A DNA stretch of 61,347 bases, from assembly GCA_965657085.1 (NCBI GenBank), contig CBFHND010000022.1, positions 1 to 61,347 on the forward strand, read 5' to 3'. How positions within the stretch are numbered: position 1 is the stretch's first letter; each line of letters opens with the position of its first letter. The notes beneath the pieces are model-generated. The model saw only the letters and a program-made list of their open reading frames with translations, had not been told where the DNA came from and did not search any database. This DNA comes from CBFHND01 sp965657085. Its GTDB lineage: Bacteria > Pseudomonadota > Alphaproteobacteria > Rhodobacterales > Rhodobacteraceae. This document shows positions 8,952-17,927 of the stretch, in pieces. Position numbers and translations under genes: made by a program.

Positions 8952-10301
8952 ATGAGCCTTGATTTCCCCATCACCGAAGCCGCCGCCGTGATCCATGCGG
9001 GCGAACCGCCTGCGGAGGCGGATGTGGTGGTGATCGGTGGCGGGGTCATCGGGGTGTGCACAGCACTTTTTCTCGCGCGTGGCGGACACCGGGTGGTTCT
9101 GCTGGAAAAGGGGCGCATCGCCGCCGAACAGTCCAGCCGCAACTGGGGATGGATCCGGATGCAGGGGCGCGACCCCGATGAAATCCCCATCGTCGCCGAA
9201 GCGGCCGAACACTGGCGCGCCTTTGCCACGCAGACAAACGTAGATATCGGACTGCGGCAAGGCGGTGTGACCTACCTGGCCGAAACGGACAAGGCGATGG
9301 CGGTTTACGAGGCGTGGATGGAACACGCCCGCGCGCATGATCTATCCTCGCACCTTCTGAGCTCTGCGCAGGTGAGTGACCTGATCCCCGGCTTGTCGCG
9401 CAGCTATACCGGAGCGATCTATACTCCCACCGACATGCGTGCCGAACCTTGGGTGGCGGTGCCTGCGCTGGCGGGGATCGCCGCGCGCGAAGGGGCCAGC
9501 ATCATCGAAAACTGTGCCGTGCGGGGCCTTGATCTGGAGGCCGGACGGGTGGCGGGGGTGATCACCGAAGCCGGGCGCATCAAGACCAGCCAAGTGGTGC
9601 TGGCCGGCGGCGCGTGGTCGTCTTTGTTCTTGCGGCGGCACGGGGTCTCCATTCCGCAGCTGTCGGTGCGCGCCACCGTGGTCAAGACCAACGCCTTGCC
9701 CGCCCAATACGCGGGCGGAGCCACAGACAGCAAGGTGGCCTTTCGCCATCGCACCGATGGCGGCTATTCCCTTGCGCAGGGCAGCTTTATCGAGCTTTTC
9801 GTAGGCCCCGATGCCTTCCGCGCGCTGCCGAAATACACCACGCAACTGCGCTCCGATCCCTTTGGCGTGCGCCTGCGCCCTGCGGCCCCTGCGGGCTTTC
9901 CCGACGCCTGGGGCACACCGCGGCATTGGGCTGACGACGATGTAACCCCGTTCGAGCGGATGCGCGTGCTGAACCCTGCGCCCAACGCGGGCAAGGTCGC
10001 CGCACTGACCCGTGATTTCGCCGCGATGTTTCCGGGTCTTGGCCCAGTGCGTGCTGAAAACGCATGGGCGGGGATGATCGACACCATGCCCGACATCGTG
10101 CCGGTGGTGGACCGGGTGGACCAAATCCCCGGCCTGACCGTTGGCACAGGGATGAGCGGGCACGGCTTTGGCATTGGCCCCGGCATGGGGCGGGTGCTGG
10201 CGGCGCTGGCCACGGGCGACGAAGTGGGCCATGATCTGGGCAGATTCCGCCTGGGACGATTTGCCGATGGCAGCCCCATGCGGCTTGGCCCCGCCATCTG
10301 A
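8952..10301 (+). CDS. DAO-family FAD-dependent oxidoreductase
   Basis: A 449-residue flavoprotein with a dinucleotide-binding fold at residues 24-54 (VVVIGGGVIGVCTALFLARG, then the acidic end of strand 2 as LLEKG). SSRNWGWIRMQGRD follows, as in DadA/glycine-oxidase-like enzymes. The C-terminal FAD closure is GTGMSGHGFGIGPGMG. The family oxidises amine carbons of D-amino acids, glycine derivatives or N-alkylated amino acids and releases an imino or keto acid. Between deacylases and a peptide transporter it plausibly oxidises a liberated amino acid. The precise substrate cannot be told, and D-amino acid dehydrogenase is only the nearest general description. Confidence 0.85.
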   Translation: MSLDFPITEAAAVIHAGEPPAEADVVVIGGGVIGVCTALFLARGGHRVVLLEKGRIAAEQSSRNWGWIRMQGRDPDEIPIVAEAAEHWRAFATQTNVDIGLRQGGVTYLAETDKAMAVYEAWMEHARAHDLSSHLLSSAQVSDLIPGLSRSYTGAIYTPTDMRAEPWVAVPALAGIAAREGASIIENCAVRGLDLEAGRVAGVITEAGRIKTSQVVLAGGAWSSLFLRRHGVSIPQLSVRATVVKTNALPAQYAGGATDSKVAFRHRTDGGYSLAQGSFIELFVGPDAFRALPKYTTQLRSDPFGVRLRPAAPAGFPDAWGTPRHWADDDVTPFERMRVLNPAPNAGKVAALTRDFAAMFPGLGPVRAENAWAGMIDTMPDIVPVVDRVDQIPGLTVGTGMSGHGFGIGPGMGRVLAALATGDEVGHDLGRFRLGRFADGSPMRLGPAI

Positions 10302-10332
10302 CACCTGTCACCGCAACAAAAGGACCGCGCCC

Positions 10333-11505
10333 ATGCCCATCCGCAACCGCTTTGCCGAAATGCACCCCGAGATCACCGCGTGGCGGCGGCATCTGCACGA
10401 AAACCCAGAATTGCAATTCGACGTGCATGACACCGCGGCTTTCGTGCAGGACAAGCTGCGCAGCTTTGGCGTGGATGAGATCACCCCGGGCATCGGCCAG
10501 ACCGGTGTGGTGGGGGTGATCAAGGGCAAGAGCGATACAAGCGGGCGTGTGATCGGGTTGCGCGCCGACATGGATGCGCTGCCCATTCTCGAGGCGACGG
10601 GGCTGGAGTACGCCAGCAAGGTGCCGGGCAAGATGCATGCTTGCGGCCATGATGGCCACACAGCGATGCTCTTGGGGGCGGCGCAATACCTGGCCGAGAC
10701 GCGCAATTTCGACGGCACCGTCGTGGTCATCTTTCAGCCCGCCGAAGAGGGCGGCGGCGGTGGGCGCGAGATGGTCAAGGACGGGCTGATGGACCGTTGG
10801 AACATCGACGAGGTTTACGGGATGCACAACATGCCCGGCCATCCGGTGGGGCAATTCGCGATCCGCTCCGGGCCACTTCTGGCATCAGCGGATGAATTCA
10901 CCATTCGGGTGGTGGGCCAGGGCGGTCATGCCGCGGCCCCGCACGAGGCGATCGACCCAAATCTGGCCGCGGCACATGTGATCGTGGCCCTGCAATCCAT
11001 CGCCAGCCGCAATGCCGATCCGCTGGCCTCCGTGGTGGTGACGGTGGGCGCGCTTCATTCTGACAGTGACGTGAGCAACGTGATCCCACAGGCGACCACC
11101 ATGAAAGGCACTGTGCGTGCGCTGGACGAAGATGTGCGCGCCATGGCGGAGGCGCGCGTAGGCGACATCGCGCGCGCCACCGCGCAGGCCTACGGCTGCG
11201 TGGCCGAGGTGGCGTACGAGGTTGGCTATCCCGTTACGGTCAACGCCGATCAGAACACCGCCTATGCCGTTGAGGCCGCGCGCGCCGTGGCCGGTGACGT
11301 GGTCGATGACACGCCCCCGATCATGGCCGCCGAAGATTTCGCTTTCATGTTGAACGAACGTCCCGGGGCCTACATCATGGTGGGCAACGGGGACGGGGCC
11401 ACGGTCCATCACCCCGAATACAACTTCGATGACGAGGCGATCCCGGCGGGCTGTTCGTGGTTCGCCGAGATCGTGGAACAACGGCTGCCCGTCGTCGCGT
11501 CCTGA
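10333..11505 (+). CDS. M20D family amidohydrolase (aminoacylase/hippurate hydrolase type), copy 1
   Basis: A 390-residue cytoplasmic metalloenzyme that should cleave N-acyl amino acids or similar amides. The di-metal site is clear: ACGHDGHTAMLL (Cys104, His106), the Glu138-Glu139 pair in PAEEGGGGG, His165 in GMHN, and the late VHHPEYNF histidine with EDFAFML. The ATG at 10333 is preceded by AAGGA; the frame is open much further upstream but only over the end of the oxidoreductase gene. Its neighbour downstream is a close paralogue with long stretches of near-identical DNA, so the pair arose by tandem duplication. Confidence 0.9.
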   Translation: MPIRNRFAEMHPEITAWRRHLHENPELQFDVHDTAAFVQDKLRSFGVDEITPGIGQTGVVGVIKGKSDTSGRVIGLRADMDALPILEATGLEYASKVPGKMHACGHDGHTAMLLGAAQYLAETRNFDGTVVVIFQPAEEGGGGGREMVKDGLMDRWNIDEVYGMHNMPGHPVGQFAIRSGPLLASADEFTIRVVGQGGHAAAPHEAIDPNLAAAHVIVALQSIASRNADPLASVVVTVGALHSDSDVSNVIPQATTMKGTVRALDEDVRAMAEARVGDIARATAQAYGCVAEVAYEVGYPVTVNADQNTAYAVEAARAVAGDVVDDTPPIMAAEDFAFMLNERPGAYIMVGNGDGATVHHPEYNFDDEAIPAGCSWFAEIVEQRLPVVAS

Positions 11506-11531
11506 AAGGACGCGCCGCGCGCCGACAAGCC

Positions 11532-11548
11532 CGTTTGCCAAGCAAACG
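11532..11548 (+). promoter_or_regulatory. Small stem-loop between the tandem M20D genes
   Basis: CGTTTG, loop CCAAG, CAAACG: a perfect 6-base-pair hairpin with G+C-rich flanks in the 116-base gap between the two amidohydrolase genes. No T-run follows. It may tune relative expression of the two copies or mark the old duplication junction. Confidence 0.45.
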
Positions 11549-11621
11549 CGCGGTCCGGCACCCTGTCGCAGTAGAGAGATAAACGGGGCCTGAGCCCCAA
11601 ACGCAGACAAAGGAACACCAC

Positions 11622-12788
11622 ATGCCAGTCAAAAACCGATTTGCCGAATTGCACGACGACATCACCGCATGGCGACGCGACATGCACGAACACCCCGAGA
11701 TCCTGTTTGATACCCACCGCACCAGCGCGCTGGTGGCTGAAAAGCTGCGCGCTTTCGGCTGCGACGAGGTGGTCGAGGGCATCGGGCGCACCGGCGTCGT
11801 GGGCGTGATCAAGGGCAAGACAAATGCCAGCGGCAAGGTGATCGGCCTGCGCGCGGACATGGACGCACTGCCCATCCACGAACAGACAGGCGTCGAATAT
11901 GCCTCCAAGACCGATGGCGCGATGCACGCCTGCGGCCATGATGGCCACACGGCGATGCTCTTGGGGGCGGCGCAGTATCTGGCCGAGACACGCAATTTCG
12001 ACGGCACCACCGTGGTGATCTTTCAGCCCGCCGAAGAGGGCGGCGGCGGGGGTCGCGAAATGTGCGAAGACGGCATGATGGACCGTTGGAACATCGACGA
12101 GGTCTACGGCATGCACAACTGGCCCGGCAAACCCGTGGGCAGCTTTGCCATTCGCCCCGGCGCCTTCTTTGCCGCCACCGATCAGTTCGACATCGCGCTC
12201 GAAGGGCTGGGCGGTCACGCGGCAAAGCCGCAGGAAACCGTGGACACCACCGTGATGGCAAGCCACGTGGTTCTGGCCTTGCAAACCATTGCCAGCCGTA
12301 ATGCCGATCCGGTGGATCAGGTCGTGGTGTCCGTGACCTCGTTCGAGACCTCGTCGAAGGCCTTCAACGTGATCCCACAGCGCGTGCACCTGAAGGGCAC
12401 CGTGCGCACCATGAGCACCGAAATGCGCGATCTGGCCGAAAAGCGGATCAAGGAGATCTGCACAGGCACCGCCGCCACCTTTGGCGGCACGGCAGATGTC
12501 ACCTATCACCGGGGCTATCCGGTCATGGTGAACTCGGACGCGCAGACCGAATTCGCCGCAGACGTGGCGCGGTCCGTCTCGGGGCAGTGCGATGACGCGC
12601 CCTTGGTCATGGGCGGCGAGGATTTCGCCTTCATGCTCGAAGAACGGCCGGGCGCTTACATCCTCGTGGGCAACGGCGACACGGCGATGGTCCACCACCC
12701 CGAATACAACTTCAACGACGAGGCCATTCCCGCCGGGTGCAGCTGGTGGGCGGAGATCGTGGAACAGCGGATGCCTGCGGCGTCCTGA
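11622..12788 (+). CDS. M20D family amidohydrolase, copy 2 (tandem paralogue)
   Basis: A 388-residue paralogue of the preceding enzyme, with all metal ligands kept (ACGHDGHTAMLL, PAEEGGGGG, GMHNWPG, EDFAFML, VHHPEYNF). The region encoding the metal-binding half is almost identical at DNA level to copy 1 (compare 10640-10830 with 11930-12120). The dimerisation/lid domain differs clearly: copy 1 has EFTIRVVGQGGHAA where copy 2 has QFDIALEGLGGHAA, and downstream segments diverge. That pattern suggests the pair diverged in substrate choice, or that the catalytic half is being homogenised by gene conversion. It is the last gene of the plus-strand set; the gene after it is on the minus strand, 11 bases away. 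Confidence 0.9.
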   Translation: MPVKNRFAELHDDITAWRRDMHEHPEILFDTHRTSALVAEKLRAFGCDEVVEGIGRTGVVGVIKGKTNASGKVIGLRADMDALPIHEQTGVEYASKTDGAMHACGHDGHTAMLLGAAQYLAETRNFDGTTVVIFQPAEEGGGGGREMCEDGMMDRWNIDEVYGMHNWPGKPVGSFAIRPGAFFAATDQFDIALEGLGGHAAKPQETVDTTVMASHVVLALQTIASRNADPVDQVVVSVTSFETSSKAFNVIPQRVHLKGTVRTMSTEMRDLAEKRIKEICTGTAATFGGTADVTYHRGYPVMVNSDAQTEFAADVARSVSGQCDDAPLVMGGEDFAFMLEERPGAYILVGNGDTAMVHHPEYNFNDEAIPAGCSWWAEIVEQRMPAAS

Positions 12789-12799
12789 TCGCCTCTGCG

Positions 12800-13804
12800 T
12801 CAGCTTTCGAGAAGCTGGCGATAGACCGCGTCGATGCCATCGGCCTCAGCCGCGGCACTGAAAGACGTCTGCGCGATGGTGCGGGCGTCTTGTGCCATTT
12901 GGGGGTGCGCATCGCCCAAGGCGCGGCGCACGGCGTCGGCGGCGGCCTCCGGGTCGGTGATCAGCCCCGCGCGGTCCTGACCGGCAAAGGCGCGGTAATA
13001 ACCGGCATCTGTGCCCACGAAAGGCACGCCGCTGGCCATGCCTTCCAAAGGGGCCATGCCGTAGCCTTCGTAGCGCGGCAGTTGCACCACCAGCGACAGG
13101 CCGCGCATCAGGGCGGGCAGGGCGTCGGGTGCGATCTCACCGGGAAAGAGGATGCGATCCGTGAGACCCGCTGCCGCGACCTGATCCTGTAGTGACTTCA
13201 GAAACCCCTGATGCTCGCGCGCTGCGCGCCCGACAACCAGCGCCTTGGCACCGGGCAGATACGGCAGAGCGTCGATCATGGCCGTCACAAAGCGGTCGGT
13301 GCCTTTCTCGGGGCGGATACGGCCCACCGTCGCGATCCCGAGGGTGCCGCTGTATCCCAGCGCCGCCCAGGCTTTGGCACGGTCAGGGGCGGGGGTGAAG
13401 AGGTCAGTGTCCACGCCGTGCGGCACCACGGCGCGGACGTGCGGGACAAACTCCGCCGCCCGCTCGGTGGTGGCGATGACCGCGTCCATGCGGCTGATCA
13501 GCCAGCGGGGAAAGGCCGAATGGCGACGCTGTGCGGCGGAGGTGAAAACAATCCGGATCGGCAGGCGCAAAACGTCGCGTGCCCAGATCGCGGCGCGCAT
13601 TTCCGTGTTGCGGCGCACGTGCCAGATGCAGGGCGCGCGGGATGCGGCGCGGGCCTCGGCCACGGTTATGGGGGCGGGGCAACCGGGCAGGGGGCGGCCC
13701 ACCAGCGCCAGATCGTAACGGTCCACCTGCTGGCGGATCACGTTGGCGGCGGTGGCCGACACGCCGGTGAAGTTGCGGTTGAAGTTGGTCACGAACACCC
13801 GCAT
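12800..13804 (-). CDS. Family 4-type glycosyltransferase, probably LPS core
   Basis: A 334-residue GT-B glycosyltransferase. Recognisable elements are VPHGVDTDLF, TVGRIRPEKGTDRF (start of the donor domain), and the EX7E-like region PRYEGYGMAPLEGMASGVPFV, read here as PRYEGYGMAPLE then GMASGVPFVGTD. The gene overlaps the end of waaA by one base pair pattern (TGATG), so it is translated with the Kdo transferase and very likely adds a sugar to the lipid A-Kdo inner core, like LpcC-type mannosyltransferases of alphaproteobacteria. That assignment rests on context; the sugar itself is unknown. Confidence 0.8.
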   Translation of the reverse strand: MRVFVTNFNRNFTGVSATAANVIRQQVDRYDLALVGRPLPGCPAPITVAEARAASRAPCIWHVRRNTEMRAAIWARDVLRLPIRIVFTSAAQRRHSAFPRWLISRMDAVIATTERAAEFVPHVRAVVPHGVDTDLFTPAPDRAKAWAALGYSGTLGIATVGRIRPEKGTDRFVTAMIDALPYLPGAKALVVGRAAREHQGFLKSLQDQVAAAGLTDRILFPGEIAPDALPALMRGLSLVVQLPRYEGYGMAPLEGMASGVPFVGTDAGYYRAFAGQDRAGLITDPEAAADAVRRALGDAHPQMAQDARTIAQTSFSAAAEADGIDAVYRQLLES

Positions 13805-15087
13805 CAGCCCACCTCGATTTTCAACACGTCGATCAGGCGCTGCGCGATGCCATCGGCCTCGGCGCTGCGATCGGCCACGAAGCCACGCGCGGCGGCGCGG
13901 GCCTTGTCCAGAGTGTCGGGGTGATCAAGCCACACCAACGCTTGGCGGGCCAGATCATCGGCGTCCGACACCAATTTCACCGCCCCCGCAGCCTCAAGCG
14001 GTGCAAAGCTTTCCGAAAAGTTCGCGATATGCGGCCCGGTCATCAGGGCCGCCCCGGCATGGGCCACCTCAAAGGGGTTGTGTCCCCCATGCGGGCGCAG
14101 CGATCCTCCCAGAAAGACAAAGCGCGCCAGTGCGTACCACAGTCCCATTTCGCCCAGCGTGTCAGCAAGAAACACCTGCGCATCCGGTGCATCCCCGGCA
14201 GAGCGGCGGGTGAAGGTCAGCCCCTGCGCGGCGATCACTTCCGCCACCTCATCCCCGCGTTCGGGATGGCGCGGGGCGAGGATCAGCAGGGCATCCGGGT
14301 GCTGGCGCAGCACCTGCGCATGGGCGGCCAGCGCCTCGGCCTCCTCGCCCGGATGGGTCGAGGCGGCGACCCAAACGGGCCGCGCTTTGGTGCTGCGCTG
14401 CATATGGGCAAGCGCTGCGGGTTCGACGGGCAAGGGCGGCGACAGGGACTTGAGGTTGAAGCCGGTCTCGACCGCAGTGGTATCCGGGGCCAATGCGCGC
14501 AGCGCTTCGGCCATGGCCGCGTTCTGCGCAAGGATGAGATCAAATTGCCCCAGAATAAAGCGCGCGGTGTCTGCGGCCTTCGCCCAGCGTCGCAGGGACG
14601 TGGCCGACAGCCGCGCGCCCACCAGCGCGATGGGCACGCCGCGCGCACGGGTCTGCACCAGCATCTGTGGCCACAGTTCGCTTTCCACGAAGATCGCCGC
14701 ATCGGGCCGCCAGCGCGACAGGAAACGCCGCAAGGGCCCGCCCGCGTCAAGCGGCGCATATTGGTGAATGCAGCCACCCGGCGCGCGCGCCGCAATGAGG
14801 GCGGCAGATGTCGGTGTGGCGGAAGTGATCAGAAAGTGCTGCGCCGGGTCTGCCCGGCCCATCGCCTCGATCAGGGGCAGCACCGACAGGCTTTCGCCCA
14901 CCGACGCCGCATGGACCCAGATGAGACGCCCGCCGGGGCGCTCAGCAGAGGCGTGCCCCAGAATTTCATGCGCACGGTGCGTCGGCACCTCCGCCCGGCG
15001 CAACCGCCGCACCCGCGCGCGCGCCGCAAAGGGCAGCACCACCGCCGTCAGGGCAGTGTAGACGCGATAAAGCAAGGTCGGGCGCAT
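13804..15087 (-). CDS. waaA: 3-deoxy-D-manno-octulosonic acid transferase (Kdo transferase)
   Basis: A 427-residue inner-membrane-associated GT-B enzyme that moves Kdo from CMP-Kdo to the lipid A precursor. The N-terminal hydrophobic stretch LLYRVYTALTAVVLPFA would anchor it. Diagnostic motifs are LIWVHAASVGES (catalytic Glu), FVESELWPQ and the donor-site loop GGSLRPHGGHNPFE. Length matches the family. It lies between moaA and the glycosyltransferase gene with one- to two-base overlaps, so all three are probably one transcript. Confidence 0.95.
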   Translation of the reverse strand: MRPTLLYRVYTALTAVVLPFAARARVRRLRRAEVPTHRAHEILGHASAERPGGRLIWVHAASVGESLSVLPLIEAMGRADPAQHFLITSATPTSAALIAARAPGGCIHQYAPLDAGGPLRRFLSRWRPDAAIFVESELWPQMLVQTRARGVPIALVGARLSATSLRRWAKAADTARFILGQFDLILAQNAAMAEALRALAPDTTAVETGFNLKSLSPPLPVEPAALAHMQRSTKARPVWVAASTHPGEEAEALAAHAQVLRQHPDALLILAPRHPERGDEVAEVIAAQGLTFTRRSAGDAPDAQVFLADTLGEMGLWYALARFVFLGGSLRPHGGHNPFEVAHAGAALMTGPHIANFSESFAPLEAAGAVKLVSDADDLARQALVWLDHPDTLDKARAAARGFVADRSAEADGIAQRLIDVLKIEVG

Positions 15088-16094
15088 TAGCCGCCAGTGT
15101 GGCTCATGTGGCGGGGCATCTGCCCATCCAGCCGCTGCCGGGAATAGTCGAAATCATGACCCTTGGGTTTGTGCGTGATGGCCGCGCGGATGGCCGCGTG
15201 CAGGGCCGTGTCATCGCCGGGATGATTGCGCAGCGGCGCGCGCAGGTCGGCCATGTCTTCCTGACCGAGGCACATATAAAGCTCACCTGTGCAGGTCAGT
15301 CGCACACGGTTGCAGCTTTCGCAGAAATTATGGCTGAGCGGGGTGATGAACCCGATCTTCTGCCCGGTTTCTTCCAGCCGCACGTAACGCGCAGGCCCGC
15401 CGGTGCGTTCGGCCAGATCGGTGACGGTATAATGCTCGCCGTAGCGCGCGCGCACCTCTTCCAAAGACCAGTATTGGCCAAGCCGGTCTTCGTTGCCGAT
15501 GTCCCCCATCGGCATCACCTCGATCCAGGTCAGGTCCATGCCCAGATCGGCGCACCATGCGGTGATAGTGGGCAATTCGTCTTCGTTGAACCCCTTCAGG
15601 GCCACCGCGTTGATCTTGACCCGCAGGCCCGCCGCCAAGGCCGCATCGATGCCGCGTCGCACCTGTGCCAAACGGCCCCAGCGGGTGATTTCGGCAAATT
15701 TTTCATCGTCGAGCGTATCGAGCGACACATTCACCCGGCGCACACCCGCCGCATAGAGATCGCCCGCGAACCGTTCCAACTGGCTGCCATTGGTGGTCAG
15801 CGTCAGTTCCTTCAGCGTTCCGGCCTCAAGATGGCGGCCCATGCCCTGAAAGAAGGTCATGATACCGCGTCGCACCAGTGGCTCACCGCCCGTGATGCGC
15901 AGCTTTTCCACACCCAGATCGACAAAAGCGGAACACATGCGGTCCAGCTCTTCGAGGGTCAAAAGCTCCTTCTTTGGCAGGAAGGTCATGTTTTCCGACA
16001 TGCAGTAAACGCATCGGAAATCGCAACGGTCGGTCACGGACACCCGAAGATAGGTGATGGCGCGGGCAAATGGGTCGATCAAGGGGGCTGTCAT
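15087..16094 (-). CDS. moaA: GTP 3',8-cyclase MoaA (molybdenum cofactor synthesis)
   Basis: A 335-residue radical-SAM enzyme that turns GTP into the 3',8-cyclo intermediate of molybdopterin. The N-terminal cluster motif is TDRCDFRCVYCMS (Cys24, Cys28, Cys31), the second cluster CESCNRVRL with a later CTGELYMC, and the essential C-terminal Gly-Gly pair is present (SHTGG). I start at the ATG 16092-16094; an upstream in-frame TTG would add 12 residues without a ribosome-binding site. The gene shares a TAATG junction with waaA. Pairing cofactor and LPS genes is unusual but the coupling is clear. Confidence 0.95.
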   Translation of the reverse strand: MTAPLIDPFARAITYLRVSVTDRCDFRCVYCMSENMTFLPKKELLTLEELDRMCSAFVDLGVEKLRITGGEPLVRRGIMTFFQGMGRHLEAGTLKELTLTTNGSQLERFAGDLYAAGVRRVNVSLDTLDDEKFAEITRWGRLAQVRRGIDAALAAGLRVKINAVALKGFNEDELPTITAWCADLGMDLTWIEVMPMGDIGNEDRLGQYWSLEEVRARYGEHYTVTDLAERTGGPARYVRLEETGQKIGFITPLSHNFCESCNRVRLTCTGELYMCLGQEDMADLRAPLRNHPGDDTALHAAIRAAITHKPKGHDFDYSRQRLDGQMPRHMSHTGG

Positions 16095-16180
16095 GCCGTC
16101 ATTGGTAAAGGCGCGCCAATTCAGCGGCAAGAGGGAAAGCGCGATTGAAGCGGATGCGCGCCCGTGTGTATGGTGCGCCC

Positions 16181-16696
16181 ATGAAGCGAGTGATTGTTCT
16201 GAGTGTGTTGGTCATTGGTATGGCGTCCTGCGATATGGTGCGCCAGATCGCGAAACCGACGGATGCCGAAGGAGAAGCCCATCAGGGCATGTCGGTGGAC
16301 GGTTTGACGCGGCCCAAGGTGCGACCGTCTGATCTGGACCTGAGCGCCGCAACGCCACCCCCTGCCGCGGCAACCACGGCAGCGGCATTCGATACCGTAA
16401 GCGCCGAGGAAAAGGCCGCCGCAACCGCCCCCGTCGCTGTTGCGGGGTCACTTGGCCTGACTGTGGCCTCATTGGGCAGCCCGTCCGAGCCGGGGCTTTG
16501 GATGAAGACGCCACTGGTGTCCAGCGAAATGCAGGGCCGCGTGGTCTATCCGGCCAACGGCAAGTCCGTGACGGTGACCCTGATCCCCATCGATGGACCG
16601 AAAACCGGGGGCAGCCGGCTGTCTTTACCAGCTTTTCAGGTCTTGGGCGCTCCGTTGACGGGATTGCCGGAACTGGAAGTCTTTACAGTCTCTTAG
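16181..16696 (+). CDS. Putative exported lipoprotein of unknown function
   Basis: A 171-residue protein with a short hydrophobic signal (MKRVIVLSVLVIGMASC) ending in a plausible but not ideal lipobox around Cys17. It is followed by a low-complexity Ala/Pro/Thr region (about residues 60-90) and a C-terminal domain containing SLGLTVASLGSPSEPGLWMK and LQ-type beta residues. I recall similar small proteins in other Rhodobacteraceae, sometimes mislabelled as sugar-acid dehydratases; no enzymatic motif is visible. It diverges from moaA, 86 bases away, and its stop codon overlaps that of the AlkD-like gene on the opposite strand. Confidence 0.6.
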   Translation: MKRVIVLSVLVIGMASCDMVRQIAKPTDAEGEAHQGMSVDGLTRPKVRPSDLDLSAATPPPAAATTAAAFDTVSAEEKAAATAPVAVAGSLGLTVASLGSPSEPGLWMKTPLVSSEMQGRVVYPANGKSVTVTLIPIDGPKTGGSRLSLPAFQVLGAPLTGLPELEVFTVS

Positions 16697-17379
16697 ATGT
16701 CTTTGGCCAGGTATTTGGCGGCCTCGCGGCGGGCGAAGGGCTTCATTGCATCGCCGTGCTCGGCAAGAAAGGCCTCTACCCGTGGCGCGTCGTGTTTGCT
16801 TAGCTCGCGCAGCCACCATGCAATGGCCTTCTGGATGAACCACTGCCGGTCCGGCACATAGGATGCAGCCCATCCGAGGATGCGGTCACGCCGCGCCAGA
16901 TCGTCGGGTTTGGGGAAATTCTGTTTCGTCCAGGGCAGGGTGATGACCAGCGCCGCGCGCCGGGTCCACATATGATCCGATTGCGTCCAGCCTTCGACCG
17001 TGTCGAGGCGCGTGGGGTCCGCCACCAGACGCTTTTGCCCCGCCATGCACACGTGATCGGCGATGGCCCAACTGTCAAAGTCCGGCACCCAGCTGACAAT
17101 CAGGTCCCAAGCTGCCGCGTCCGGTTTGATCCGGGCCTGCGTCAGAAGTTTGGCCGCCGCCAGCCGTGCCTCGTAGATGTCCGTGCGCCACAGATCCGCC
17201 GCCAGGGCCACGCGTGTTTCCACCGAAAGGTTTTGCCGCCAACTCTTTGTCAGATCATTTAGAACCGGGTTCGGCACGCCCAGATAGACACGGTCTGCCT
17301 TGTGATAGGCCCGCGCGCCCTTGGCGCGTTCGGGATCAGCATGGGCGTGTATCGCCTCAAGTGCCGCCTCGGGCGTCAT
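16693..17379 (-). CDS. DNA alkylation repair protein, AlkD-like
   Basis: A 228-residue all-helical protein that fits the AlkD family of HEAT-like-repeat DNA glycosylases, which remove bulky alkylated bases without flipping them. Supporting features: GVPNPVLNDLTKSW near the N-terminus, WDLIVSWVPDFDSWAIADHV in the middle, and WTRRAALVITLPW followed by FIQKAIAWWLRELSK, the Trp- and Arg-rich repeat surfaces typical of the family. The start overlaps the end of the PNPOx-like gene. It is the third gene after glmS, with which it is probably co-transcribed. Confidence 0.85.
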   Translation of the reverse strand: MTPEAALEAIHAHADPERAKGARAYHKADRVYLGVPNPVLNDLTKSWRQNLSVETRVALAADLWRTDIYEARLAAAKLLTQARIKPDAAAWDLIVSWVPDFDSWAIADHVCMAGQKRLVADPTRLDTVEGWTQSDHMWTRRAALVITLPWTKQNFPKPDDLARRDRILGWAASYVPDRQWFIQKAIAWWLRELSKHDAPRVEAFLAEHGDAMKPFARREAAKYLAKDI

Positions 17380-17927
17380 TCGTCAGTGCCAAGAATATGC
17401 GTGGGCAGCCCGTCGATTGTGCGTTGGTTGCGGTCCGCCCAATAGGTCTCGACCCCGTCGCGGCCCTTGTCTTCGGCCCATTTGGCCAGTGTGTCGCGGG
17501 GGCCTGCGTGATCGAAATAGGGCACCGCATAGCCGCAGGAGGTTTGCAGCATGTCCACCGTCACATCATAGATCTGGCGTGCGCCGGGCGAGGGGGCAAA
17601 AAGCGCATCAAGATCGGCAAATTCCGCGTCGCGTGGATGCAGGGTGCGTGCGCTGCCATAGGCGCGCATGATCATGGGCCGCTTTTCGAACCCGCACCAC
17701 ATCAAGGTTATACGATTGTGCAGCGCCAGATGCGCCGCCGTTTCGTTGCCCGATCCCGTCAGGTTGCGCCAGACAATGCGGTTGGGCGACAGCACCCGCA
17801 GCGCATCCATGCCCTTGGGCGAGATATTCACGCGGCCCGTGTCGGCCGCCGATCCCACGAAAAACATGTGCTGTGCCGCGATGAACGCCGCATGATCGTC
17901 CGAAATGGCGTCGAACTGCTTTCCCAT
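17376..17927 (-). CDS. Pyridoxamine 5'-phosphate oxidase-family protein
   Basis: A 183-residue split-barrel protein. Motifs of the PNPOx-like fold are QHMFFVGSAADTGRVNISPKG (here FFVGSAADTGRVNISPKG) at the N-terminus and a strand-loop-strand LHNRITLMWCGFEKRPMIMR. This subfamily binds flavin or F420-type cofactors, but its members near glmS have no defined reaction. The ATG at 17925-17927 overlaps the glmS stop codon (TGATG) and its own end overlaps the AlkD-like gene by four bases, so it sits in a coupled trio. Confidence 0.82.
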   Translation of the reverse strand: MGKQFDAISDDHAAFIAAQHMFFVGSAADTGRVNISPKGMDALRVLSPNRIVWRNLTGSGNETAAHLALHNRITLMWCGFEKRPMIMRAYGSARTLHPRDAEFADLDALFAPSPGARQIYDVTVDMLQTSCGYAVPYFDHAGPRDTLAKWAEDKGRDGVETYWADRNQRTIDGLPTHILGTDE

